Assembly: GCA_012515725.1 (NCBI GenBank)
Contig: JAAYXU010000215.1
Location: 1 to 19,895, forward strand
Length of the DNA stretch: 19,895 nt
Direction of reading: 5' to 3'
Origin: Clostridiales bacterium
Lineage (GTDB): Bacteria > Bacillota > Clostridia > Christensenellales > UMGS416
The notes under the pieces are model-generated. The model worked only from the letters and a program-made list of their open reading frames with translations. It did not search any database and was not told the origin of the DNA. This document shows positions 6,890-15,515 of the stretch, in pieces (positions within the stretch are counted from its first letter, which is position 1; each line of letters begins with the position of its first letter). Made by a program: the position numbers and the translations under genes.

Positions 6890-7948
6890 ATGGCGCGCAC
6901 GAAGGAAATACGAATCGGTGGCACAGCGATAGGCGGCGATCATCCCGTAGCGATCCAGTCGATGACCAATACAGACACCCGAGACGCAGACGCGACCGTC
7001 CGGCAGATTCGCGCGCTGGAGGAGGCTGGATGCGAGATCGTGCGCGTATCGGTGTACGACGAGGCCTGCGCGCGCGCTCTGCTGGACATTCGCCCAAAAA
7101 TACGGATCCCGCTCGTTGCGGACATCCATTTTAACAGCCGCCTTGCGATCCTTGCGCTCGAGAACGGTGCGAATAAGGTACGCATCAACCCCGGCAATAT
7201 AGGCGGGGACGACCGGGTGCGAGCGGTAGCCGACTGCGCCAGAGCGCACCGCGCACCTATCCGGATCGGCGTCAACGGCGGTTCGCTGCCCGGTGATATA
7301 CGGGAGAAGTACGGTACGGGGCCCCGCGCGCTGTGCGAGAGCATGCTCCGGTCTGTCCGGCTGCTGGAGTCATTCGGATTCGGGGATCTGGTGCTGTCGG
7401 TAAAATCCTCCGACGTAGCCGCGATGGTGCGCTCTAACCGTGAGCTGGCCGCGCTGACCTGCTACCCGCTGCATCTGGGCGTGACTGAGGCGGGTACACC
7501 CGAAACGGGCCTCGTCAAGTCAGCGATCGGCATAGGCGCTCTGCTGCTGGACGGTATAGGCGAAACGATCCGTGTATCGCTCAGCGGCGATCCGGTACCT
7601 GAGGTGGCCGCGGCCCGCGCGATACTGACCGCATCGGGGCGCAGGCGCTTCGGTGTGGAGGTCATAGCTTGCCCGACGTGCGGGCGCAGCACTATTGACG
7701 TGGCGGGTCTGGCGGCGGAGGTGGAGCGGCGCACCCGGCACATCGCAAGCCCACTCAGGGTGGCGGTCATGGGCTGCGTAGTGAACGGGCCGGGCGAGGC
7801 GAGAGAGGCAGACATCGGCATAGCGGGTGGGCCTGAGCATTCGCTGCTCTTTTCACGTGGCGAGGTCCGCCGGAAAGTCCCGTCGCAGCGCATACTGGAG
7901 GTACTCATGAAAGAAATCGAGGAAGGGCTGAAAACACCGCCCGGCTGA
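6890..7948 (+). CDS. ispG: (E)-4-hydroxy-3-methylbut-2-enyl diphosphate synthase (GcpE)
   Basis: [4Fe-4S] enzyme of the MEP pathway that reductively converts MEcPP to HMBPP. The protein has 352 residues, the short bacterial form. The TIM-barrel half carries HPVAIQSMTNTDTRD, VADIHFNSRLA and VRINPGNIG. The cluster half has Cys261 and Cys264 in ACPTCGRST and Cys296 in MGCVVNGPGEA, with the fourth-ligand Glu at 303, so all cluster ligands are present. The ATG starts one base after the rseP stop. In B. subtilis proS occupies the space between rasP and polC; here ispG follows rseP directly and no proS is present. Of its 28 Ile codons I count 11 ATA, high for such GC-rich DNA. Confidence 0.97.
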   Translation: MARTKEIRIGGTAIGGDHPVAIQSMTNTDTRDADATVRQIRALEEAGCEIVRVSVYDEACARALLDIRPKIRIPLVADIHFNSRLAILALENGANKVRINPGNIGGDDRVRAVADCARAHRAPIRIGVNGGSLPGDIREKYGTGPRALCESMLRSVRLLESFGFGDLVLSVKSSDVAAMVRSNRELAALTCYPLHLGVTEAGTPETGLVKSAIGIGALLLDGIGETIRVSLSGDPVPEVAAARAILTASGRRRFGVEVIACPTCGRSTIDVAGLAAEVERRTRHIASPLRVAVMGCVVNGPGEAREADIGIAGGPEHSLLFSRGEVRRKVPSQRILEVLMKEIEEGLKTPPG

Positions 7949-7993
7949 GAGCTGGCGCGATCAGTTGTTTAAGTAATTCGACCGGAGGAACGC

Positions 7994-10900
7994 ATGCAGC
8001 AGACGACCCGCGGACCGTTTACGGACGCGACAGACACAAGGCGCTCGGCGCTGACGACCGACGATCCGAACGTATATTTTTTTATTGCCAGCGCCGTCGT
8101 GAGCGCCTCGAACCGGCGATGGTCGATAGACGCGGTGGCGGCAGGCCCGGCGGGAGACGCCGAGCGCCGGGCCGTCACGCGGACGATCCGCCAGCTTTTT
8201 CCCTATGTACAAGACATCGACATCACACTGCGGCAGCCTGAGACGCTCGAGGAGCTCGGGTCTGCTGACCCGCGCATACTGGCCGAATGGATCGGATATC
8301 TGGCGCGCGAGCAGGGGAGTGAGAGGGAGATCGGAGATCCCGAAACGCTGCCGCTGTGCGTACAGGATGGCGGGCTCATGTATTCCGGCTCCGGAAGGAT
8401 GCGCGAACACGACAGGGCGACCACGCGCGTCGTCTGCCAGCTTCTTTCGCAGTGGCTTGGCCGGGAGGTTCCGCTGTGGGAGCCGCAGGCGTCCGCCCCT
8501 GCCCCGCGGGAGGAGCAGCCCCCCGAGGAGCGCAAACGACCTTTCCGCCGTCAGACATGGAAAAGCCCGATTACCGGCCCGGTAACGCCTATGGCAGAGC
8601 TTACCGAAAGCTCGGGCCTCGTCGCCGTGGAGGGAGAGATACTCCGGTCGGATCACCGCCAGGTCAAGTCAGGGAAGGATCTTTTCATATTTGATATTAC
8701 CGACCGGACAAGCTCCGTAACGGTCAAGATGTTCGCTCCGGCCGGGAGTGATGTGGCAATTCTGACGGAGCTCTTCGCTGAAGGACAGACGGTGCGGGTG
8801 GCCGGCGAATGGGTATATGACGATTTTGCAAGAGAGATGGTGCTGCGGGCACGGCAGGCTGAGCCTGTGACGCCCGTCATTCGTGAGGACGACGCGCCTC
8901 GCAAGCGGATTGAGCTGCATCTGCACACGCAGATGAGCGCGATGGACGGGCTGACCTCCGTCAGGAGCGCGCTCAGGCAGGCCGCACGCTGGGGCCACAG
9001 CGCGATAGCCATCACCGACCATGGCGTCGTGCAGGCGTTCCCCGACGCGGCGGCTGTGGCCCGAGAGCTGGGGATCAAGCTCATACTGGGCGTGGAGGCC
9101 TATATAACCGGCGGCCATGTGCCCGCGGTACTGGGCGCGAACGACGGTCCGCTAACCCAGCCCTGCGTCGTGCTGGACATCGAGACTACAGGACTTACCG
9201 CGTCCCGGGACGCCATCACCGAGATCGCCGCCGTGCTAGTGGAGGGCGGACAGGTAACCGGACGTTTTCAGACATTCGTGAACCCCGGCGTCCCCATTCC
9301 TCCGACAGTTGTGCACCTCACCGGCATCACCGACGACATGGTGAGCGACGCGCCGGACGCCTCGGAAGCGCTGCGCCGCTTTCATGAATTCGCCGGAGGG
9401 CGCGCGCTCGCGGCCCATAACGCGGAGTTTGATATGGGATTCCTGCGCCGGTACGGGCGCGAGGCCGGAGTCGCGTTCGACCAGCCGGTGGTGGATACGC
9501 TGGCGCTGGCCCGGGCACTGTATCCGTCGAACCGTTCACATAAGCTCACGACGCTGTGCAAAAAGCTGGGTGTCAGGCTCGAGGGCCATCATCGGGCCAT
9601 CAATGACGCCGAGGCTACCGCCGGGCTTTTCCGCGTCATGATTGAGGAACTGAGGAACCGGGGCGTCGCCCGGCTGGACCAGGTGAACGCGGCGCTGTCG
9701 GGAGGCGCGGCGCAGGCCGAGCAGACGTTCCACGCTACGCTGCTCGTGCGCAACCGGACAGGCCTGCGCAATCTGTACCGGCTCATCTCCGAGTCGCATC
9801 TACATCATCTGCACCGCGGGAAACCGCGCATACCCGCGGAGCTGCTGGGTGAGCGCCGCGAAGGGCTGCTCGTAGGCTCGGCCTGCGAGGCCGGGCAGCT
9901 GTACCAGGCGATACTGCGGGGCGAGGACAGGAAGCGCATCGACGAAATCGTATCGCTTTACGATTATTTAGAGATACAGCCGCTCGGGAACAACGAATTC
10001 ATGGTGCGCGAGGGTGTTGTCAAGGGGCGTGAGGATCTCATACGCATCAACCGTCGCATATTGGAGCTTGGCAGGAAGCACGGCAAGCCCGTCGTGGCGA
10101 CCGGGGACGTGCACTTCCTTGAGCCGGGTGACGAGGTGTTTCGCCGCATACTGATGCACGGGCAGAAATTCGAGGACGCGGACAACCAGGCGCCGCTGTA
10201 TTTGCGCACCACAGACGAGATGCTCGCGGAGTTCGGCTATCTGTCGAGCGAGGAACGACAGGCGGTCGTCATAGACAATCCGAATCGACTGAACGACATG
10301 ATCGAATCCGTGGATCCGCTGCCGCCCTTCAAGCTCTACGCGCCTATCATCGAGGGAGCGCAGGATGACATCGTCCGCATGACGCACGAGCGCGCGCGGG
10401 AGCTGTATGGCGATCCGCTGCCGCCTGTCGTCGCGGCGCGGCTCAAAAAAGAGCTGGACGCCATCACCGGCTACAATTTTTCGGTACTCTATCTCATCGC
10501 TCACAAGCTCGTTAAAAAATCGCTGGAGGACGGCTATCTGGTCGGTTCGCGCGGCTCGATTGGTTCTTCGCTCGTAGGCTTCATGACAGGCATCACCGAG
10601 GTGAATCCGCTCGCGCCTCATTATCTGTGCCAGAAATGCCGGTATTCGGATTTTGAGGTGGACGTAAAGCGCTTTGCCTGCGGGCCGGACCTTCCGGACC
10701 GGGACTGCCCCGTGTGCGGCGCGGCGCTTAGCAAGAGCGGCTACGATATACCCTTTGAGGTTTTTCTGGGGTTCAAGGGCGACAAGGTTCCCGATATAGA
10801 CCTCAATTTCTCGGGCGAATACCAGGCGAAGGCGCATGAATACACCGAGGTGCTGCTGGGTAAGGGCAATGTGTTCAAGGCGGGCACGATCGGGACCATC

Positions 10901-12223
10901 GCCGACAAGACCGCGTTTGGGTTTGTGCACGGATATATGGAGGAAAAGGGGCTGACCACAACCCGCGCCCAGATTGATCGACTGGTGCGCGGCTGCACCG
11001 GCGTCAAGCGCACGACCGGCCAGCATCCGGGCGGCATCGTGGTCATTCCGGCGGAGTACGACGTGCACGAATTTACGCCTGTGCAGCACCCGGCCGACGA
11101 CAGCGAGTCTACGGTTATCACGACCCACTTTACGTTCGATCAGCTTCACGACAGACTGGTCAAGCTTGACATACTCGGGCACGACGATCCCACCGTGCTC
11201 AGGATGCTGCAGGATCTGACCAGCATCGACCCCCGGACGATACCGCTCGACGATCCGGATACGATGCGCATATTCTCCTCGACCGAATCGATTGGCGTTG
11301 ATCCCGCAGCGCTTGGGTCATCCACCGGCGCGATCGGGATACCGGAGTTCGGCACGCAGTTCGTCCGGCAGATACTCGACGAAACCCGTCCCACGACGAT
11401 GGCTGAGCTCATACGGATAAGCGGTCTGTCGCATGGAACAGACGTGTGGCTTGGAAACGCGCAGGAGCTCATCGCGCAGGGAGTGACTACGCTGCGGGAG
11501 GCCATATGCACCCGCGACGATATCATGAACTCGCTCATGGCGATGGGCGTTCCGGCAAAGATGGCATTTGACACTATGGAAAGCGTGCGCAAGGGCAAGG
11601 GGCTTAAGCCCGAAATGGAGGAGGCCATGCGCGAGCACGACGTACCGGACTGGTTCATCGACTCGTGCAAGAAGATTCAGTACATGTTTCCCAAAGCGCA
11701 CGCCGCGGCCTATGTGATGATGGGATTCCGCGTGGCGTATTTTAAGGTGCATTATCCCGAAGCATACTACGCAGCTTACCTCACGGTCCGGGCCGACGAG
11801 TTCGATGCCGGTATCATGCTGGGGAGCGCCGAGGAGATACGCCGATCCATCGCCGAAATCACCGGGGCGGGCAAGCTTAATCCCCGCGAGAAATCGATCG
11901 TCACGATACTGGAAGTGGTGCTCGAAATGAATCTGCGAGGGATACACTTCACACCCGTCGACCTTTACCGATCGGACGCGACGCGGTTCCTGGTCACGCC
12001 CGAGGGCATCCGCCCGCCGCTCACCGCGCTGCCGGGACTGGGCGCGGCTGCCGCGCAGAGCATAGTGGCTGGACGGGAGGCAGGTCGCTTCCTGTCGGTG
12101 GAGGATATGCAGAAAAAGACGCGTGTCAGCAAGGCCGTGGTCGAGATACTCGACCGCTACCGCTGCTTTGGCGATCTGCCCGCGTCAAATCAGGTTTCGC
12201 TCTTTGACGCGCTTGGACTCTAG
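7994..12223 (+). CDS. polC: DNA polymerase III alpha subunit, Gram-positive PolC type
   Basis: Replicative polymerase with built-in 3'-5' proofreading, acting at the chromosomal fork of low-GC Gram-positives. The ATG has CGGAGG eight bases upstream; 1409 residues is full length. Domains in order: variable N-terminal part (1-~200); OB fold (~208-290, GLVAVEGEIL onward); PHP domain beginning with ELHLHTQMSAMDG (~307) and split by a DEDD exonuclease (~391-560: DIETTG, NAEFDMGF, HRAINDAEAT, catalytic residues present). The polymerase core follows: GSRGSIGSSLVGFMTGITEV, a four-Cys zinc site (CQKC near 878 and CPVC), the metal-binding PDIDLNFSGEY near 932, and HPGGIVVIPAEYDVHEF. A helix-hairpin-helix (LPGLGAAAAQSIVAG) and clamp-binding-like QVSLFDAL lie at the C-terminus. 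It is preceded by a 45-base gap without obvious signals. Confidence 0.98.
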   Translation: MQQTTRGPFTDATDTRRSALTTDDPNVYFFIASAVVSASNRRWSIDAVAAGPAGDAERRAVTRTIRQLFPYVQDIDITLRQPETLEELGSADPRILAEWIGYLAREQGSEREIGDPETLPLCVQDGGLMYSGSGRMREHDRATTRVVCQLLSQWLGREVPLWEPQASAPAPREEQPPEERKRPFRRQTWKSPITGPVTPMAELTESSGLVAVEGEILRSDHRQVKSGKDLFIFDITDRTSSVTVKMFAPAGSDVAILTELFAEGQTVRVAGEWVYDDFAREMVLRARQAEPVTPVIREDDAPRKRIELHLHTQMSAMDGLTSVRSALRQAARWGHSAIAITDHGVVQAFPDAAAVARELGIKLILGVEAYITGGHVPAVLGANDGPLTQPCVVLDIETTGLTASRDAITEIAAVLVEGGQVTGRFQTFVNPGVPIPPTVVHLTGITDDMVSDAPDASEALRRFHEFAGGRALAAHNAEFDMGFLRRYGREAGVAFDQPVVDTLALARALYPSNRSHKLTTLCKKLGVRLEGHHRAINDAEATAGLFRVMIEELRNRGVARLDQVNAALSGGAAQAEQTFHATLLVRNRTGLRNLYRLISESHLHHLHRGKPRIPAELLGERREGLLVGSACEAGQLYQAILRGEDRKRIDEIVSLYDYLEIQPLGNNEFMVREGVVKGREDLIRINRRILELGRKHGKPVVATGDVHFLEPGDEVFRRILMHGQKFEDADNQAPLYLRTTDEMLAEFGYLSSEERQAVVIDNPNRLNDMIESVDPLPPFKLYAPIIEGAQDDIVRMTHERARELYGDPLPPVVAARLKKELDAITGYNFSVLYLIAHKLVKKSLEDGYLVGSRGSIGSSLVGFMTGITEVNPLAPHYLCQKCRYSDFEVDVKRFACGPDLPDRDCPVCGAALSKSGYDIPFEVFLGFKGDKVPDIDLNFSGEYQAKAHEYTEVLLGKGNVFKAGTIGTIADKTAFGFVHGYMEEKGLTTTRAQIDRLVRGCTGVKRTTGQHPGGIVVIPAEYDVHEFTPVQHPADDSESTVITTHFTFDQLHDRLVKLDILGHDDPTVLRMLQDLTSIDPRTIPLDDPDTMRIFSSTESIGVDPAALGSSTGAIGIPEFGTQFVRQILDETRPTTMAELIRISGLSHGTDVWLGNAQELIAQGVTTLREAICTRDDIMNSLMAMGVPAKMAFDTMESVRKGKGLKPEMEEAMREHDVPDWFIDSCKKIQYMFPKAHAAAYVMMGFRVAYFKVHYPEAYYAAYLTVRADEFDAGIMLGSAEEIRRSIAEITGAGKLNPREKSIVTILEVVLEMNLRGIHFTPVDLYRSDATRFLVTPEGIRPPLTALPGLGAAAAQSIVAGREAGRFLSVEDMQKKTRVSKAVVEILDRYRCFGDLPASNQVSLFDALGL

Positions 12224-12244
12224 TAAGAATAGGAGGGCTTTGGT

Positions 12245-13051
12245 ATGAGAATCTATATAATGGCCGACATGGAGGGCATCAGCGGCATCGCGTGCCGCGA
12301 GCAAACCGACCGCGGGCACTTCCGGTACGCGGAAGGCCGCAGACTGCTGACCGGCGACGTGAACGCTGCGGTCAAGGGCGCGATGGATGCGGGCGCAGAC
12401 GAGGTGCTGGTGGCCGACGCCCACGGAGCATCGTTCAATCTGCTGCCCGAAGCGCTGGATCCCCGGGCGCGCCTGCTGGTTGGAACGCCGCAGAAGGGGC
12501 CGCGTCTTTCCTGCCTCGACGCAAGCGTATCGGGCATGTTCCTCATCGGTTACCACGCAATGGCCGGAACGCTCCGCGCGGTGCTCGAGCACACTATGAG
12601 CAGCAAGACATGGCACAGCGTCCGCGTGAACGGAAAGCCCATCGGCGAGGTGGGCATCGATGCCGGTATGGCGGCCGCCGCCGGCGTACCAACGATACTC
12701 GTAACCGGCGATGATAAGGTCTGCGCCGAAGCCCGCGCGCTGCTGGGCGACGTGGAGACCGCCTGCGTCAAGCAGGGGCTGGGACGCCACCACGCGATGT
12801 GCCTTTCTCCGCAGGAGGCCGCCGTGCGCATCGAGAAAGCGGCCAAAAGGGCCGTGGAGCGCCTGGCTGCGGGCGGAACAGGTTTCCGTCTGCCAGCTCA
12901 TGAAGGCCCTGTCACGATCTCGATCACGTACAAGCACACCGAGGACGCCGACAACGCCGCTTCGTCGGTGCATGCCCGGCGCGTGGACGGGTACACGGTG
13001 GAGGAGGACTATCGCACATTCGCTGACTGGTACGGAGGCTTAGCCAAATGA
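12245..13051 (+). CDS. M55 family zinc D-aminopeptidase (DppA-like)
   Basis: Similar to B. subtilis DppA, a zinc peptidase that removes N-terminal D-amino acids, favouring D-Ala-D-Ala and D-Ala-Gly-Gly. The protein has 268 residues. The paired zinc ligands are spaced as in DppA: Asp8 and Glu10 (ADMEGISG), His60 (DAHGASFN), His104 (IGYHAMAGT) and Glu135 (IGEVGIDA). EHTMSSKTW near residue 116 matches the active-site loop. No signal peptide is visible, so it should be cytosolic. An AGGAGG ribosome binding site lies 9 bases upstream, and the gene starts 21 bases after polC with no room for a promoter, so it probably reads through from polC. It is paired with an M29 aminopeptidase and converges on a D-Ala-D-Ala ligase operon, which fits turnover of D-peptides. 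The exact substrate is inferred. Confidence 0.92.
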   Translation: MRIYIMADMEGISGIACREQTDRGHFRYAEGRRLLTGDVNAAVKGAMDAGADEVLVADAHGASFNLLPEALDPRARLLVGTPQKGPRLSCLDASVSGMFLIGYHAMAGTLRAVLEHTMSSKTWHSVRVNGKPIGEVGIDAGMAAAAGVPTILVTGDDKVCAEARALLGDVETACVKQGLGRHHAMCLSPQEAAVRIEKAAKRAVERLAAGGTGFRLPAHEGPVTISITYKHTEDADNAASSVHARRVDGYTVEEDYRTFADWYGGLAK

Positions 13052-13067
13052 AGGAGGAATATAACAG

Positions 13068-14183
13068 ATGATCGACCCACGCCTTGCGCAGCTATCGCGC
13101 AGCATCGTGAACTACTCTCTGGAAGTAAAGCCCGGAGAAAACGTGCTCATCGAGGTCTTCGGACAGCATTTTGAGTTCGCGCACCAGCTGATCCGTGAGG
13201 TCTACGGCGCCGGAGCCCGCCCATATGTATGGCTCCGGGAGCAGTCTGTGCAGCGGGAGCTGCTGCTAATGTGTACCGAGGAGCAGCTCGGCGAGATGGC
13301 GCGGGCCGACGGGGCCATGATGCGAAAAATGAACGCGTATGTGGGCATACGCGGCGGAGACAACAGCAGCCAGTTCTCCGACGTGCCCGGCGAGAAGCAG
13401 GACCTGTATACCCGACTCTACCTGGCCGAGGTGCACGGGAAAATCCGTGTTCCGCAGACGAAATGGGTGGTCATGCGCTACCCATCGCCGTCGATGGCGC
13501 AGCTTGCCGGAAAGAGCACGCAGGCGTTCGAGGACTTTTATTTCGACGTATGCAATCTCAATTACCGGAAGATGTCAAAGGCGATGGACAGCCTGGTCGC
13601 CCGCATGAACCGCACCGACCGGGTGCGCCTGACCGGTAAGGGCACCGACCTGACTTTCAGCATCCGGGACATACCCGCCATTAAGTGCGACGGAAAGCTC
13701 AACATCCCCGATGGCGAAATATTCACCGCGCCGGTGCGCGACAGCCTGAACGGAACCATTACCTACAATACGCCCGCGCTCTATCAGGGCCGCACGTTCG
13801 AGAATATATCGCTCACGTTCCGGGATGGCCGGATCGTGTCGTGCGCGGGGAGCGACACCGCGCGCATGGAGGCGATATTCGATACCGACGAGGGAGCGCG
13901 CTATGTGGGCGAGTTCGCGATCGGCGTCAACCCGTATATTACAAACCCGATGAAGGACACGCTATTCGACGAGAAAATCGCCGGATCCATCCATCTAACG
14001 CCGGGCAAGTGCTACGACGAAGCGCCGAACGGCAACGAATCGGCTATTCACTGGGATCTCGTGATGATACAGACGCCCGAATACGGCGGAGGAGATATCT
14101 ATTTCGACGACGAGCTTGTGCGGCGGGACGGGTTGTTCGTGACAGAGGATCTTGCGTGCCTGAATCCGGAGAACCTAAAGTAG
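13068..14183 (+). CDS. M29 family metallo-aminopeptidase (AmpS/PepS type)
   Basis: Broad-specificity metal-dependent aminopeptidase of the thermophilic-aminopeptidase family (AmpS, PepS, aminopeptidase T), 371 residues, predicted cytosolic. The metal ligands I can place are Glu217 (IPDGEIFTAP), Glu282 (GEFAIGVNP), His309 (GSIHLTPG), and His328 with Asp330 (ESAIHWDLVMI). The order and rough spacing match the family. The N-terminal half is the dimerisation domain and carries GENVLIEVFG. AAGGAGG is positioned for the ATG, 16 bases after the M55 gene, so the two are co-transcribed. A joint role in breaking down short peptides, possibly the products of M55, is an inference. The gene ends 103 bases before the convergent ddl. 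Confidence 0.93.
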   Translation: MIDPRLAQLSRSIVNYSLEVKPGENVLIEVFGQHFEFAHQLIREVYGAGARPYVWLREQSVQRELLLMCTEEQLGEMARADGAMMRKMNAYVGIRGGDNSSQFSDVPGEKQDLYTRLYLAEVHGKIRVPQTKWVVMRYPSPSMAQLAGKSTQAFEDFYFDVCNLNYRKMSKAMDSLVARMNRTDRVRLTGKGTDLTFSIRDIPAIKCDGKLNIPDGEIFTAPVRDSLNGTITYNTPALYQGRTFENISLTFRDGRIVSCAGSDTARMEAIFDTDEGARYVGEFAIGVNPYITNPMKDTLFDEKIAGSIHLTPGKCYDEAPNGNESAIHWDLVMIQTPEYGGGDIYFDDELVRRDGLFVTEDLACLNPENLK

Positions 14184-14209
14184 CACGTTAAATGATATCA
14201 GGCTTATTG

Positions 14210-14231
14210 GGGGCGACGGGAGCGTCGCCCC
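14210..14231 (+). terminator. GC-rich palindrome after the M29 gene
   Basis: GGGGCGACG (14210-14218) pairs perfectly with CGTCGCCCC (14223-14231) across a GGAG loop, 27 bases beyond the M29 stop. Only a weak T-rich tract (TGTAGTTATT) follows on the plus strand, so it is a stable hairpin and a moderate terminator candidate. It shares its stem sequence with the palindrome at 14256-14277, so it may belong to a repeat family. Confidence 0.5.
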
Positions 14232-14248
14232 TGTAGTTATTCCTCCGT

Positions 14249-14278
14249 AAAAAATCGGGGCGATACGCGTCGCCCCGG
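14249..14278 (-). terminator. Rho-independent terminator of the ddl operon (minus strand)
   Basis: CGGGGCGA (14256-14263) pairs with TCGCCCCG (14270-14277) around a 6-base loop. Read on the minus strand, the hairpin begins 10 bases after the ddl stop and is followed by six Ts (14254-14249), a classical terminator. It carries the same GGGGCGA/TCGCCCC stem as the neighbouring palindrome at 14210-14231. Confidence 0.75.
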
Positions 14279-14286
14279 AAGGATTA

Positions 14287-15495
14287 TCACTTGCCGCCCT
14301 TTGCGCCGCGGCCTCCCGCGCGGTAGTGCGACAGCAGACTGGTGCCGTAGGCGTAGTTGTTGCGCCGTTTCTCGCGGTGCGCCTCGAAAGCCTGCCCGAT
14401 GAGACGGTCGATGAGCTCCGGGAACGATACGCCAATCGGCTCCCACAGATAGAACGCGAAGGAGCCGGGCAGCGTATTGATTTCGTTGACGTAGAGCGCA
14501 CCGTCGGCCTTGTCGATCATGTAGTCGATGCGCACCACGCCCTTAAGGTCCATCGCGCAGAATATGTCGACGGTCATTTTCTGGATCCGGTCGGTCAATT
14601 CGTCGCCTATAGGAGCGGGAAGGATGCGCGACAGGCTCCGCATACCCTCCGTCTCCTTGCCGTCTTTGCCGCCCTTGCCGCCGCGCATGTATTTCTGGTC
14701 AAATGTGAGAAACTCCTTCCAGCTGACGGGCTGCTCGCATACCGACGCCTCGGCGCGGCAGCCGATGCCAAGCGCCGAGCAGTTGACCTCGGTGCAGTCG
14801 ATACCCTGCTCCACCAGTACCCGCCGGTCGAATCCCAGCGCTACCGCTATGGCCTCTTCGAGCCCCTGCCTATCCTCTGCCCGGGTTATGCCGATCGATG
14901 AGCCAAGGTTCGCGGGCTTGACGAACATCGGGTATCGGAGCGTCTTTTCAATTCGCGCGATGACCGCGACCGCGTCCTGCTCCCACTGCCCGCGCTCCAG
15001 CGACGCGAAGGGCAGCACCGGAAACCCGGAGCCCATAAAAAACCGCTTCATGCCGATCTTGTCCATGCCCACCGCCGAGCCAAAGACGCCCGGGCCCGCG
15101 TAGGGTATGCCCGCGATCTCGAGAAGTCCCTGCAGCGTACCGTCCTCGCCGTTCATACCGTGCATCGCGGGGATGACCGCGTCTAGCGTATGGAGGGCGG
15201 CGCGCCCGGATCTAAATAACCCGCCGCGGGGGTTGCTTTCGTACAGACCGCGCGCGTCGTATGTTGACTCGATATGAACCTGCGTAACCTCTCGCGGGTC
15301 AAATGCGTTCAGAAATCCGATGTCGAGCAGGCGAGAACCGGTATACCAGCGGCCATCGCGCGAGATGTAGACGGGGATGAGTTCGTATTTGTTCCTGTCC
15401 GCGTTCTCCAGAACTTGATGTCCGGTGATGACTGACACATCGTGTTCGCATGTCCTGCCGCCGAATACGACGGCGATATTCTGTTTGTCAGGCAT
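14287..15495 (-). CDS. ddl: D-alanine--D-alanine ligase
   Basis: ATP-grasp enzyme joining two D-Ala for the pentapeptide of peptidoglycan. The protein has 402 residues, longer than the usual 310-370. The N-terminal FGGRTCEHDVSVITG is followed by HGMNGEDGTLQGLLEIAGIPYAGP. The ATP-binding Lys lies in MFVKPANLGSSIGIT, and the metal-binding end in RIDYMI and VNEINTLPGS. The omega loop has FDQKY, keeping the Lys-Tyr pair of D-Ala-D-Ala ligases rather than the His of VanA-type D-lactate ligases, so dipeptide synthesis is expected. The loop carries a Gly/Lys-rich insert, and the C-terminus ends in a similar Gly/Lys tail. GGAGGG precedes the ATG. It is the last gene of the minus-strand operon, 20 bases after the murF-like gene. 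Confidence 0.94.
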   Translation of the reverse strand: MPDKQNIAVVFGGRTCEHDVSVITGHQVLENADRNKYELIPVYISRDGRWYTGSRLLDIGFLNAFDPREVTQVHIESTYDARGLYESNPRGGLFRSGRAALHTLDAVIPAMHGMNGEDGTLQGLLEIAGIPYAGPGVFGSAVGMDKIGMKRFFMGSGFPVLPFASLERGQWEQDAVAVIARIEKTLRYPMFVKPANLGSSIGITRAEDRQGLEEAIAVALGFDRRVLVEQGIDCTEVNCSALGIGCRAEASVCEQPVSWKEFLTFDQKYMRGGKGGKDGKETEGMRSLSRILPAPIGDELTDRIQKMTVDIFCAMDLKGVVRIDYMIDKADGALYVNEINTLPGSFAFYLWEPIGVSFPELIDRLIGQAFEAHREKRRNNYAYGTSLLSHYRAGGRGAKGGK

Positions 15496-15515
15496 GAGTA
15501 TCCCTCCGATATTTG

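Noticed and set aside
9968..11182. Long open frame on the minus strand (404 codons) opposite polC
   Set aside because: It lies wholly inside the conserved PolC polymerase core, has an unnatural Arg/His/Val-rich composition and no domain motif. Long antisense frames are expected in GC-rich coding DNA.
14287..15495. Vancomycin-resistance-type D-Ala-D-Lac or D-Ala-D-Ser ligase
   Set aside because: The omega loop keeps the Lys-Tyr of D-Ala-D-Ala ligases, and no vanH, vanX, vanT or VanRS genes are nearby. The M55 peptidase is not VanX.
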